Source of the DNA: Formicarius rufipectus
Taxonomy: Eukaryota; Chordata; Aves; Passeriformes; Formicariidae
Assembly (NCBI GenBank): GCA_013399695.1
Contig: VXAU01001692.1
Coordinates: 41,942-105,941, forward strand
Reading direction: 5' to 3'
Length of the DNA: 64,000 nucleotides
The position numbers and the translations under genes are program-made. Shown one piece after another: positions 12,801-24,800 of the stretch; the stretch's first letter is position 1, and every line of letters begins with the position of its first letter. The notes under the pieces are model-generated. The model had not been told where the DNA came from. It saw only the letters and a list, made by a program, of their open reading frames with translations, and searched no databases.

Positions 12801-15800
12801 TGACTTTCCCTGATGGTTCAAGAGCCAACACGGAAAAACAGAACAGTTCCTCAGATCCCTCACTGTAACAGCAACACGGCAACCTCCAGTGTGGTTTCAC
12901 TCAAACCTGTGAAGCACTGGTTGCTTCTGTAGATGTTTAAGTGTTGCCTCATGCATGGGGCATCCAACCCACAGTGTGTCACACACATCAAGGAAAGGAG
13001 CCACATTAGTGTGAGGGATGCCACCAGCTGAAGGCAAAGCAATGATCCCTACCATGACAAACCTGTCTGTAAAAATATTGTGTCACAGGAGAAGAATTAA
13101 GAGGCAGTTAGACATGTGTCATGTTTCTTTGCTGCTAGAAGCTAGGTAGCCAGCTTAGTTTTTTAAAGAGAGACACGTGTGGAATTGTAACAAGTATTAC
13201 CAGCTTTGGGGAGAGCCTGACAATGTAAAATGAGAAAAATGTAAGGATGAAGCTGTCCTCATGGGTTTTCTTCCATGTCTCTATTTCAGCATAAAGGCTT
13301 CCATATACCTGGTAGTAGAAAGGCCAACTCCATCACTAGGTCAACTCTCCTGTGCAGAAGAGCCTCATGAACAGCTGTAAATCCAGATTAGAAAATCCCA
13401 GTTTAAAGCTCTTTTATGTATTGCCCATCTGAGATAAGATGGGATCTCCGAAACAGAACAATCTCTCTTTTGTTTCCACTGAAGAAGGAAAAGATGCAAC
13501 CATTTTACCAAGAGCACGGTCACCTTCAAAAAGGAGACCAGAATCTCCTTTAATCCCAGTGTGATTCTACATCAATAGGGAACAGGAATCCAGACAGGTC
13601 CTTTTAGTTTATTGAATGGTAGACAGTTTAAAAGCAGGATATCACCTCTGCACTTCACAGAACCCAGTTCCTGTGGGATCATACATGTATCTTGCATGTC
13701 TTACCTTCTCCAGCCTTTGAGAAGGAGGCAACTGCTAGGAAAGACAAAGAAGAACTGAAAAAGATAACTAACTCCTTTAAGAAAAATTATCCTCCCACCT
13801 TTGAGATTAGACAATCCTTGTCAGACCAAATCTAGGTAAAAAAATGTATTAGAGAAGAGCCGGTTATTTTTTCCTGAAGCTATTAAATCATATGACTGCT
13901 TTTATAAATGTCTTTAGCAATTCACATTTCAGAGATCCAATCTCCAGAATTTTACTCCTATTAATCACAAAATCTAAAGTAGTAGTTCAGTCCCCATGAA
14001 GCTTGCAAATAAATAAAATCTTCATTGGTCCAGTGGCAGGAGTTCAAGCTGAGACTCTGGAATTCCCTAATCCTGAAGGAGATGGTGGAACTAAGAATGC
14101 AACTACAGCACAGATGGGATCACAGGCTGAAGGCTTCAGATGTGCCTCAGATTAAGTCACTCATATACTTGGCAAAAGCACGCTCATTTCAAAATGCATA
14201 TATTAACAAGGAAAGGTGTAGGCCTGCCAGCTAGTTTTGCCACAGATTTTGACAGGCCAGCTTCGTAAGGACATGGAAAAAGATCCCTCAAAGAAGGGCA
14301 TCAGAAAAGCACTCAAGAATTGTTATCAAGCCAGAGTTCATGAACAATCAGTCACAAGGAGACATAAATTCATCAGAATACCACAGAGAACTGAGCAGCT
14401 CTCCAACAGACAGACACAGATGAGCACTCTGACACTGCTCACTTCTAGTACAACTTGTCACTGCAGAGCTTTAAGGAAAAAATAACCACAATCTGAAGAA
14501 AGTTTATCCCAGCCATCATTTCCTTTTCCTGACTCTAACAGAGCTCTCAAGATCTTTGCTGGTCCCTGAACTGAACTGATATCTAGGCCAGAGAAGTAGT
14601 CCCTGAAAAGCAACAGTTTCATTTTCACTTGCCAGAACAACACCTGCTTTGTGCTGACATTCCCTCCCAGTTCAGACAAAACTCTATTGGGAAGTAGAAT
14701 CATAAAATGATCACAGAATGGTTTGGGTTGGACAGAACCTCCAAAGACCATCCAGTTCCACCCCCTGCCATGGGCAGGGACACCTTCCACTACTCCAGGT
14801 TGCTCCAAGCCCCATCCAACCTGGCCTTGGACACTTACAGGGATGGGGAAGTCACAGCTTCTCTGGGTGACCTGTGCCAGGGCCTGCCCACCCTCACTGC
14901 AGAACATGCTTAAACTTTAGCTCAAGGTTCTGGTTTAGACTGAGAAACCTCAACTGGACACGAGCAACATGCAGGACTCAGTAGAGCAGTGTGAGCTGGG
15001 TAACTTCAGCACAGCTGGAAGATAGCAGTTTTCAATAAATGTAATACAGGTAACCCCCTGACAGAAACACCTCCTGCCCTTCGCCTGTTTGGATATTCCA
15101 GCATCCAAAAGGCTCCTCCCCACACCTGCAGGCTCAGAGCCTGTACTTCAAATTCCACCGAGTCCTGACCCCCTCAGAGCTGAAGAGTGACCCCTGAGAA
15201 GTCAAGAAAAATTTGAGGTCTTAAAACACATTATATGCTTTCCAAATACAGAACAAAGGCTCTGAATTAGGGAAAAATGGGAGAATTGCTCATAACAGAT
15301 CTTGACATCCAGTGTTTACTGTTCCTTTAACTCAGGAGTATTTGGGAAAGAAAGATTAACCTCCTTTCCTCAGTCTAGAACCCGTGGGTGCTATTTGCCC
15401 TTGCAATCAGAGAACAGCTCTCAGCCCTGTTTTATTTTACTGTTTAGGACACAACCAGTAGTTTCTTCAAAAAGGACTGCTTCCCAAGAAGGTCAGATGT
15501 TGCATATCTAGCTCCTCAGTCACTGTCAACTAGACCTCAGGGATAACAAAAGTTTCCAATGAAACAACAGGGAAAGCAATTCCAGGAAAAACAGAGGTTG
15601 CATGATGAAAAAGGAAAGGAAGAAATGCAACTGGAGATGTACTTTCCATTGCTGTGTCTGAAGAGCAGCAGGAGGGTAAAATCAGCTGGACAAATGAAGA
15701 CAGACCAACTACAGGTCTAAGTCCAGACCTTCACTTGATCCCCAACTTCCTGGGACAACTCGGTGGAATCATCAAAACTCATTTAAATGAAAATTGAAAT

Positions 15801-18800
15801 TTAGAAGAATCATCTCCCATGGTACTGCCAAAGAAGTTTTTTCATACCCAGCACTAAAGTAACTTCAGAACATTTTCTCACCCCATAACAAAGATAAATC
15901 TACTCAAAACATCTCCCAACTTCAATTAAACCAAAGCAACACACGTGTTTGAATGGAAACTGTTTCAAACCTAAGGCACCTCCCACCAGCATCACTACCA
16001 TTTTACAGACGTTTGCCCATTTCCTTACAGTCAGAACTCAAAACTGGCAGGTTTAGATGCCAGGTCTTCCTTTCAAAGCAATTTTCTTTTCCTGCCATAC
16101 TCTATTTTCCTTGCCTGCTCCACCTTCTGACTGGCAGCGCAAAAAAACTCAATAAAACAAAACTTTACTTTAGAAAGGCCCAAGATTGCCCCTCAGCAAT
16201 GCTGATGCCACAGGCACTGCTCACCTTAGTGATGGGAGGGGGGAAATGACAGCTCTGAGAATTTGAAGTGATATTTAAGCAGCAACTTTTGCATGTTTTT
16301 AAAAGTTTATGCACAGCATTTTGGTTTTCTTTTCCATTTGAGGCTTTGTTCCACCCAGTGAGACACTCCACCGGTTATACCTATATATAATCAAATAGTT
16401 CAGGAGGGTTTTTTTGAATACCCAATAAATCCATCAAAACATATTCTACCTCTACTAAAGTGGCTGATGCTCAATACCTAATACTGAATTGACCAAAGTG
16501 CAGCACGTGAGCCAAAACCCTCACAAACGCATACCCCTCCCGCATTAGCACAACCTTTCTTCCTGGTAAGAACAAATAAAGCAGAACATAACTGCAGAAG
16601 AAATAGTAAAGCCTGAAAAGAGTATAAACCAAAGAAGAGTTGAAATACTATTCCAGATACAGCATTAACTTATTCATATTTATAAACTTAATAAAATTTC
16701 ATTAGGGTTATCAAGTTCAATGATAAACTGTTCTGGCATTCTTGGTTTTTTTTTTTAAAAGGAACTGAAAATCCAAAAACATCCAATCAAAACTTCAGCC
16801 CCTTCCCCAACCAAGATGAAACACAGAAGCAGAGTGAGTGTGTGTGGGGTGGAGGGGAAAGGAGAACAGTGGGCAAAAGACAAAAAAGTAACCAAAAGAG
16901 CAATCTTTCCTGCTTAGCCTTGTTTGACATAAGGATCCTAAATTCTTTGGAAGACTAAAGTATCAATTGCTTTTTACTGATTAAAAGCCAAATTTTATGT
17001 CCCTGTAGCTGATGAAGAGGCAGTTTTGGGTCTCCTGCTACATCATATAAAAAAAATAATTAAACAAACAACTTAGATTACACCACAGAGAACAAACACA
17101 GGGAAAGCAATCTGCTAAACCCAAGAGTTAAAAGAAAAGAGATCGGATCATGCTGTTCATTTTAAAGGCATTGTTTCATTTGGGGTTTTGTGTTGTAGTT
17201 TCCAGAAATTAAGAGACTAACACTGACACAGAGAAGCAGTGGTTCCTAATACTAAAACATTTTAAATCCAGATCAGTGGAGCAGGTAAACTTTAATCCAC
17301 AAGAACCTGGGAACAATAAAATAACACAATGACTAAAGTCAATACAGAAATATATCCTGCTATACAACTGAATTTCTGGATTATACTGAAATGAAGGTAA
17401 TTAACTGTCACATGTGTAAGCTACAGTTAAAGCTCTTCAATAATGGGTGAAAGATCACCCATAAGAACTTTTATTTTTCGGACCAAACAGAATATATAGG
17501 CTTTGAAAAAAGCTGATTTTGTGCCTCTCTTCACGCCCCCATATGAATCTCAATTGTTAAAGCTGTCTCCCTGCTCTCTAAGCACACAGAGCTTGCCATA
17601 CAGTTTGAAACCAAGGCACTTTTCCCAGAAAACACAGCAGAGGCCTTACCAGATCAGCACCAGCCTGAAGCAACACATCAGCCACATCTGTGTGTCCATT
17701 TTCACAGGCATAGGTCAGAGCTGTGTCTCCCGTTGCTGTGGTGGCATGAACATTGGCTCCTACAAAGACAACATACTTTTCTTACTGGATATGTCCTTAT
17801 CAAGTATTTCATATTAGATATAAAAAAAAATAAATCTCTGACAGCAGCTGTATCCTACTGACCAACAGCCTCCCCAGTCCAAAGGCATTGTTCTCTTGGT
17901 AAAGATTGCTCTCATAGGAAAAATACTCTGAGGAGAGGGGATAAGCCAAGGCTTGGAAAAAACATTACTGACAATCTAAACACTTAAACCTATATGCTCA
18001 ATTATTGCTGCAGTCCCTCTACAGCAAGAAGGATTTCAGTTGTTACAGCAAATAAAAGTAAATCCAAACACATGTCTAGACTCCCCATTTGACCCAGAGC
18101 TGCATGCCAAGGGAAACCAGACAAAATGCATGTCACTGAGTTGGTATTAATACAACAAGACCATACACTCCTACAAATTTCTCTTCTGCCCTGCCCTGTA
18201 AAATAATTTGCTTTAAAATCATTATCTTGAAAAAACTTGTCTGGCTTCACATACACCAGCTCTGTGAAAACTACAAATGATACGTAAAACATTATTCTTA
18301 AAAAAAGAAATGCCAATGTGATTAGCCAATTTCTTATTTTCAAGGTGTGAGATATATTTAGAGACTCCCTGATGCCAAAACAAGGCTCCTCAATTAACTT
18401 TCTACACTATCAGCAGTGAAGTGCAAGCACGGAGCGTTCCAAGGGAGCTGGTGACAGGTGTCACATGCTGGTGTCACTGCACAAAGAGGCACAGTTGTTA
18501 CTGTCCCTCGATGAGTAGGGAGCTTTACTTTCTTGAATTACAAATCCAGATAATTTTATGCTTATTCTTAGAAAAGAGCATAAAAACAAATCACTTTCCA
18601 CAACTCGGGAGATCTCCAAAATACAGGTCCTTTCTATTTACTATTTTAAGCCGAACACTTTAGACTTTACCAGCTTTAAACTGACAGATGAACACCCAAG
18701 CATCACTTTGTCCCAACTCCAGCAGGATTTAATTTACTGCTGTATGATGTAGCAGTAAGACTCACTCATCACAGAAATTCAGCACATTCCAGGATCTGTC

Positions 18801-21800
18801 TTGCACACTACTTCCCAGGGCACAATTCCTAAAGAAGTGTTTATTTAGGGTGACTGAATGAGATAACCAGGCTCAATCAAAGCTGGAGCAGCATGCAAAA
18901 TGAAGTATTACCCATATTAAAATTTTGTCCTAAAAGCAGCTATCTGGAAACAATGTTCCTAATTAATGTGGCTGCTTTCTAGGCACGGAACAGTATCCAG
19001 TGCTCCAGGAGGCACTTTCCTCTGCTAAGAGTATCAAACAATACTGAGGTGCAACATATGCTTTTTCCGTCCTGCTACAGTATCTGAGAAAATAGTTGCT
19101 TGTTACAACATTGCTACTGTCAAGGCCAGTTATCTTCTAAATCATAGAGAACATCAAGTCTATGACATCTGTGGCCTTGATCACTTGCATTGAACACATA
19201 CCTGCTGCCAGCAAGTATTTCACCAATTCAAGATGACCTTCTTGAGCAGCTTCCATCAAAGGTGTTGAACAGCCAAGTTCTATATCAGCTCCTGCCTTAA
19301 TAAGGAAGTCAGCCACTTCAGAAAAGCCTCCACAGCATGCCAGGGTGAGGGCAGTTTCCTGCGTTTCTTCTGTCTGTGCATTTATGTTTGCCCCTGGGAA
19401 GCAAAACCAAACCAAACCAAACCTTACTGACCTGGCCAGACACAGGGTGGTAAGGTGAATGCCCATCCTCCCTCCAGCAGCGTGGGGGCTTTGTTCTGCG
19501 GGTACAGCACAGACAGCCCGAGAGCAATCTGCACAGAAAACCTGACGGCAAAGGATCACACCGTGCCCTTCACACCGAGCTCTCCGCCGCCACGGGGTCT
19601 CACCTTGTGCCAGCAGCAAGGCCACCATCTCCTCGTGGCCTTCCCGGGCAGCTTCCATGAGAGGTGTGTAACCTTCATCATTGACCTCCTCCAGGTTGGC
19701 TCCCCGCTCGATGAGGAGAGCTGCCAACTCCACGTGCCCACCACAGGCAGCCAGAGTGAGTGGGGACTCAAAGGAATCCGCGGGCATGTTCACCTGGGCA
19801 CCGCTGTCCAACAGCAAACGTGCCACCTCCACGTGCCCGTCCTGCAAACACACCACAAGCCAGGGGTCACACACAGTGGAAGCCACTGCGTGCTGCAGTA
19901 CAAAACATAATCACACTGGATCTGAAAATACTCCTAAAAAGACAGAATCTCTTGCTTAGGATGGTTTGATTATGACGCTGTAATACTTGGATTTAACCAT
20001 CATTTAGGTTTCCACCTACATTTAAATTAGGTTTAAATGCATGAGGTAAAAAAGAGCTAGTCATATGTTAAGGGTTTTTTCTTTTCTAAAGAGTTACAGG
20101 ATAAGACTTCCTTAAATATCCAGCATAATATCCCATCAACACTTAAGCTGACCATGAAGCAGGTCACCCATAACCCAAGCCTGACAACAATCAAGGCTGC
20201 ACATTAAAGACAGGCTGTTGTCCTCACAGAAGTTGGCCAAGAGCCCACAGACACCTCATTAACCCCGAGTGTGGCACTGTCCTCTCCAAAACACAGCCCA
20301 GCTGCACAGCACTTGTGACAGAACTGGTGATCAGAGCCCAGGCATTTCAGTGTCCTGTACCTGCTGCATCCAGGGAGGGGAAAAACCAAAGGTTGGGAAC
20401 AGTCACAGCAACTCGGTGGATTTTTCCCTTCTGCAAGGGTACAGCCAAATGATAACAAGGAAAAAATCCCTTGCTTTGGAGTTGGGACTTCAAAGGCTCA
20501 GTTTCCTCTCTGTTGCTTTTAAGGGTCAACCCAGTCTCTGTAATGTTTCTCACCTAGTCTGAAACACCTAAGAGCTAAAAGCACGCAGGCAAACCTCACA
20601 GCTGTCTTCCCCTGCAAGGCACTTCACAGCCTCCAAGTACAGCCAGTGCTCCGACTGTTTCATCAGGAAAGGGGAAAAAAAAAAAAAAAAAAAAAGGCAA
20701 CAAAACCCGCAACTTAAGCAGAACAGTGGGCTGGTTAAACCTTTAGTCTGTAGTCATGCTGCAATCTCCTTTAGGTGACAGCACACACTCACTGCAACTG
20801 TGTCCTTCGGAATTCTTTACTGGCACCAGGCTCTGCTACAGGGAAGACTATTCAGGGATACAATTACCAGCTCCCTGTGGAAGACTTGGACACAGCTCCC
20901 GATGTTATAATCTGACCTTGGTCTCTTGCATCATCACCTCACAACTGCACTGAAAGAACACTTGATCCTCCAGCTCTCAGGAGCCTGGAGGAACACTGTA
21001 GCCAGTCTTCTAAGGATTATGGGTTCCTGGGAGCAAACTCACTTTCCCTCTCTTCATTGTGCTTCCTATGGAAACAAGGTCCTTGTTTCCTTTGTTCAAA
21101 GAAGTTCCCCAGCTTGAAGAGTAGATAAAAGGTCACTCATGGTGAGGGCAAAAATGGTTGCAGACATACTCTAACAGTAGTACACGCTTTATTAAGATGA
21201 TGCTCTTTTGGACTGGGAATCTTTTTATTCAATGAATGCTTTGCAATTAAGAGCTGCCCAAGAAGCAAATTACTTTTTAAAGTAAAACTGCAGGTAAAAA
21301 GAAATGCCTCATAACCCCATTTACAGAAACCAAGAAGAGACCAAGTCATCTCTTCATGCAAAACATTTCCTGCAGTGGTGAAAGCACAAGTGTAATACGT
21401 GAATCATCCCGCCCAGTGCACATCTGGAAGGTTCATTCCACGATACTCTGAGAGACTCTACTTATAAAGACAAAGGTGGAAATGTAACTCTTACACTTTA
21501 AAAAACAGTGACTTGGGCTCAATCCACTAATTCACTGCAGACTCATCACCCTTACACTTCATACAGGAAGCATTTAAAACAACACATCACCCCCTCCAAA
21601 TTCCAATACTTTCTCCTTGTGAGCAGTAAGACTGGGAAGCTGTGGGAGCTACAGCAAAGGCTTTCTTACAACAACACACATCCTCCTCTGCAACCCCATT
21701 CGCTACCAAGGGCTCACTTTACTTTATCACCTCTTGCATTCCCCTCTCCCTGAGGAGGGAGCAGTACAACCACAGGTATTTACCATGCAGGCCTCCATCA

Positions 21801-24800
21801 GCGCCGTGTGCATCTCATCTGTTTTGTGTTCTTGATCAGCTCCAGCTTCAAGCAAAAAACGAACCATGTCTAAATGGCCTTCAAATGAAACAGATCAAAA
21901 TCAATAAGCATTTCATATTATCAACTTTTTGTAGTACAGATAATATACTGAATGAAATAATTCAGATTTTCCTAGTTTGCTATTACAATCTTTACACATT
22001 GCCAAACCTCTGCTTTTTAAAGTCCTCTACAAAGTACCAGTGCAAACCAGGCTGCACCTTCCAACAGCCCTTCCCAAAGATACTGCTCAGCTGACATTAT
22101 CTTTAAAAGCTTCTACTGAACTTTACCAAAACTTTTTTCCAACCCTAATACATCATCTCAATGGCATCCTCCACCAAGGCAAGACTTAGTCTTACGTAAA
22201 CTGATAGGAAAACAAGGTAGTTCAAATATCTTGTCAAAGATAACACAGGACATCTCTAGTCAATGAAGATTTTACTTTCCATCACTCTAATTTTTGGTCA
22301 CCAGAAATGAGGATGACAGTCCAGCATATCCAGGAGTGTTATTACTGAAATTTCTCTATAAGGTAAAGAACTACCATATGCCGCAGGGAAGCCATGACAA
22401 ATCCAGGTACAAGTTTTCACACAGGTTGTTCATAGTACATCTCCTCCAATTCTAATCACAAAGGCAAAGTCTAAATTTACTATGACAATAATCCACATTC
22501 TCAGAGTTTCTACCACTACAAAAACAGTCATCGGAAAACAAACCTTGGAAGCACACTGGATTACCACTGCACTGGTACTTTATACAGAAGCTTTAAATAG
22601 AAAAAGAAGTTCAATCAAAAGTCCCTAAAGTTCATAATCCGTAAGAATTCACAGTCATCCTCCAAAATTACACTGAAGGAAAAGAAACCAGTAATAATGG
22701 GTGTATTATCACTCCATCAGTTATTCCAGGGTCACTCATTCCAACTTAGCATTTTATGAAGAACCAACAGAGATGCTTTAAGAATTCAGGGGCCATGGGT
22801 GAGTGGAATGTGAATGAAATAGGGAATGTGGTAGTCGGGGAAGGGGGAGTGGTAGTGTGGACACAGCCAGTTAGAAGTTTTCATCTGCAACATGTCAAAC
22901 ACATGTCCATCACGCCAGGACACAAGCACAGACTTAATATCACTTCACCATGGATGAGCACTCCCTCGCACTGACTCTACCAGCAAAACCCTGTATTTCA
23001 AAATTCCTAAGAAAATATTCAAAGTATGGCTGGAAGTTTTAGTTAGATGAATCCTAGCAAACGAATTCAAACAACAATGCAAAACAAGGCAAGAGACGAT
23101 ACCTTTATAGCATGCGAGTGTAAGTGCACTTTCTTTGAACTCGTTGGAGTGAGTGTTGATTCCTGCACCATATTCCAGCAATACTCTTGCAACCTCGACA
23201 TGCCCTGCACTGGCTGCCTCCATCAGGGGGGTGTGTCCATTCTCATTGTGGTCTTCTATGTTAGCACCAGCTTTCAGTAGCACCTTCACTATGTCCACAA
23301 AGCCCCCGGCACAGGCGTACGTGAGAGCCGTGTTCCCTGCAGGGAAGGAGTTTGCATGAGAGCCCTTTCCTCCACATCACAATTTCAAATTCTGGTACTG
23401 TAAGTGGCAGTCACAGGTTTTAAAGGCTACAGTCAATTTTAAGGTAAGTTTGCTTAATATGGCTAAACATACCATTTCATAGTTCAGACATGTGACATTT
23501 TAAAAAATTTGAATGAAGCTTAAATTCTGTCTTAATATTAACACAACCCAGCTGCAGGTTAATGCTCTCAGCAAGGTTAGTTAAGCTGTGGTCAAGCACC
23601 AGCAATGCAGAGACCATTCAATGCTCAAAGAATTGTAACTCCTCTTTGGCAAAAAGCACCAGACACAGTCTTGACTGGATGTGTCCCATGGTCACCTTAT
23701 TCAGTAATTTTGGATTATATCAGTGAGAAAAGCCAAATTCCATGTACTTTTCTGGTTATCTAACACCACAGTGGTTATCACAGGAACGCTGCCTTCCCTT
23801 ATAGTTTATGTTAAAAACCACCTTTAATAATGGTTAGTTAAGACTCCAAACCCAACAACTGCAGATCTGGTCCATTCTTAAGTTTCCGACATGTTTCCTT
23901 GTGAATGAAAGTGTTAAGACAAAACCAGAGCTGCATGCCCCACGTGCCAGTCTGACTCACTGTGTTGCTGCTGCCCAGTTACCTGTGGAGGACTGTGCAT
24001 TGACATCTGCACAGTGCACAAGAAGCAGTTTCACAATATCCACGTAGCCTCCGCTGGCAGCTGCCATCAAGGGAGTGATGTCGCCCTTGTTCCCTCGGTC
24101 TTCAACGTTGGCATGCATGGCCAGCAGCACCTGAGAGGAGGTTCACTTCAGTGAGCACATTGCAACACCAGTCTTTTGCTTTCAGTTGTCACAGGGCAAC
24201 CCACTAAGCAGGACAGCACAGAAACTGTCAACAGAGCACCCACGCGGTCAAGCTCATGGGTCAACAGTTCTCTCCCTGTCCTCTGATCTGGCACCAAAAC
24301 ACAAAGATGGGCACTCCCTGAGAACTGTCACCTAAATGTCTTAAAGGCAGCATGAATTCTGCCCTTAAATACAGAAGCAATATAGCCCCAAATTAACATA
24401 CAGTGTTGGTAAAAATGTGATGATAAAAAAGGATTGTGCGAATGACACATAATTTTTATAGAAGGGAAACAATTGTAGTATTTGGGTTTGCTGCTATTTT
24501 AGATCCTCTTGCCTGGCAGAACAGCTGAACTGCATCTAGAACAATGCCAGAAAAGTAGATGCATCATGAAACACGAGATACATTCCTCAGACAAGTCCCT
24601 TCAACCTAAAGGCACATATGAGTGAATTTTCCATTAAAAAAAAAATCAATAACTGGAAACCCATAATAAGCTGTATTGACTTACATTCTAAATAATAATA
24701 AACACTGTAATTACCAGAACAACCAAAACGTTTACCTATCGAAGAGGCCCCTCAGTCAAGGCTTCACAAAGGTTTAGCTCTGGCTGCATTGGTTACTTAC

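Noticed and set aside
19137..19886. Single 249-codon continuous coding region across 19137-19886
   Set aside because: It reads through a 210-bp intron with strong splice borders on both sides. Splicing restores an exact ankyrin repeat match to ANKHD1.
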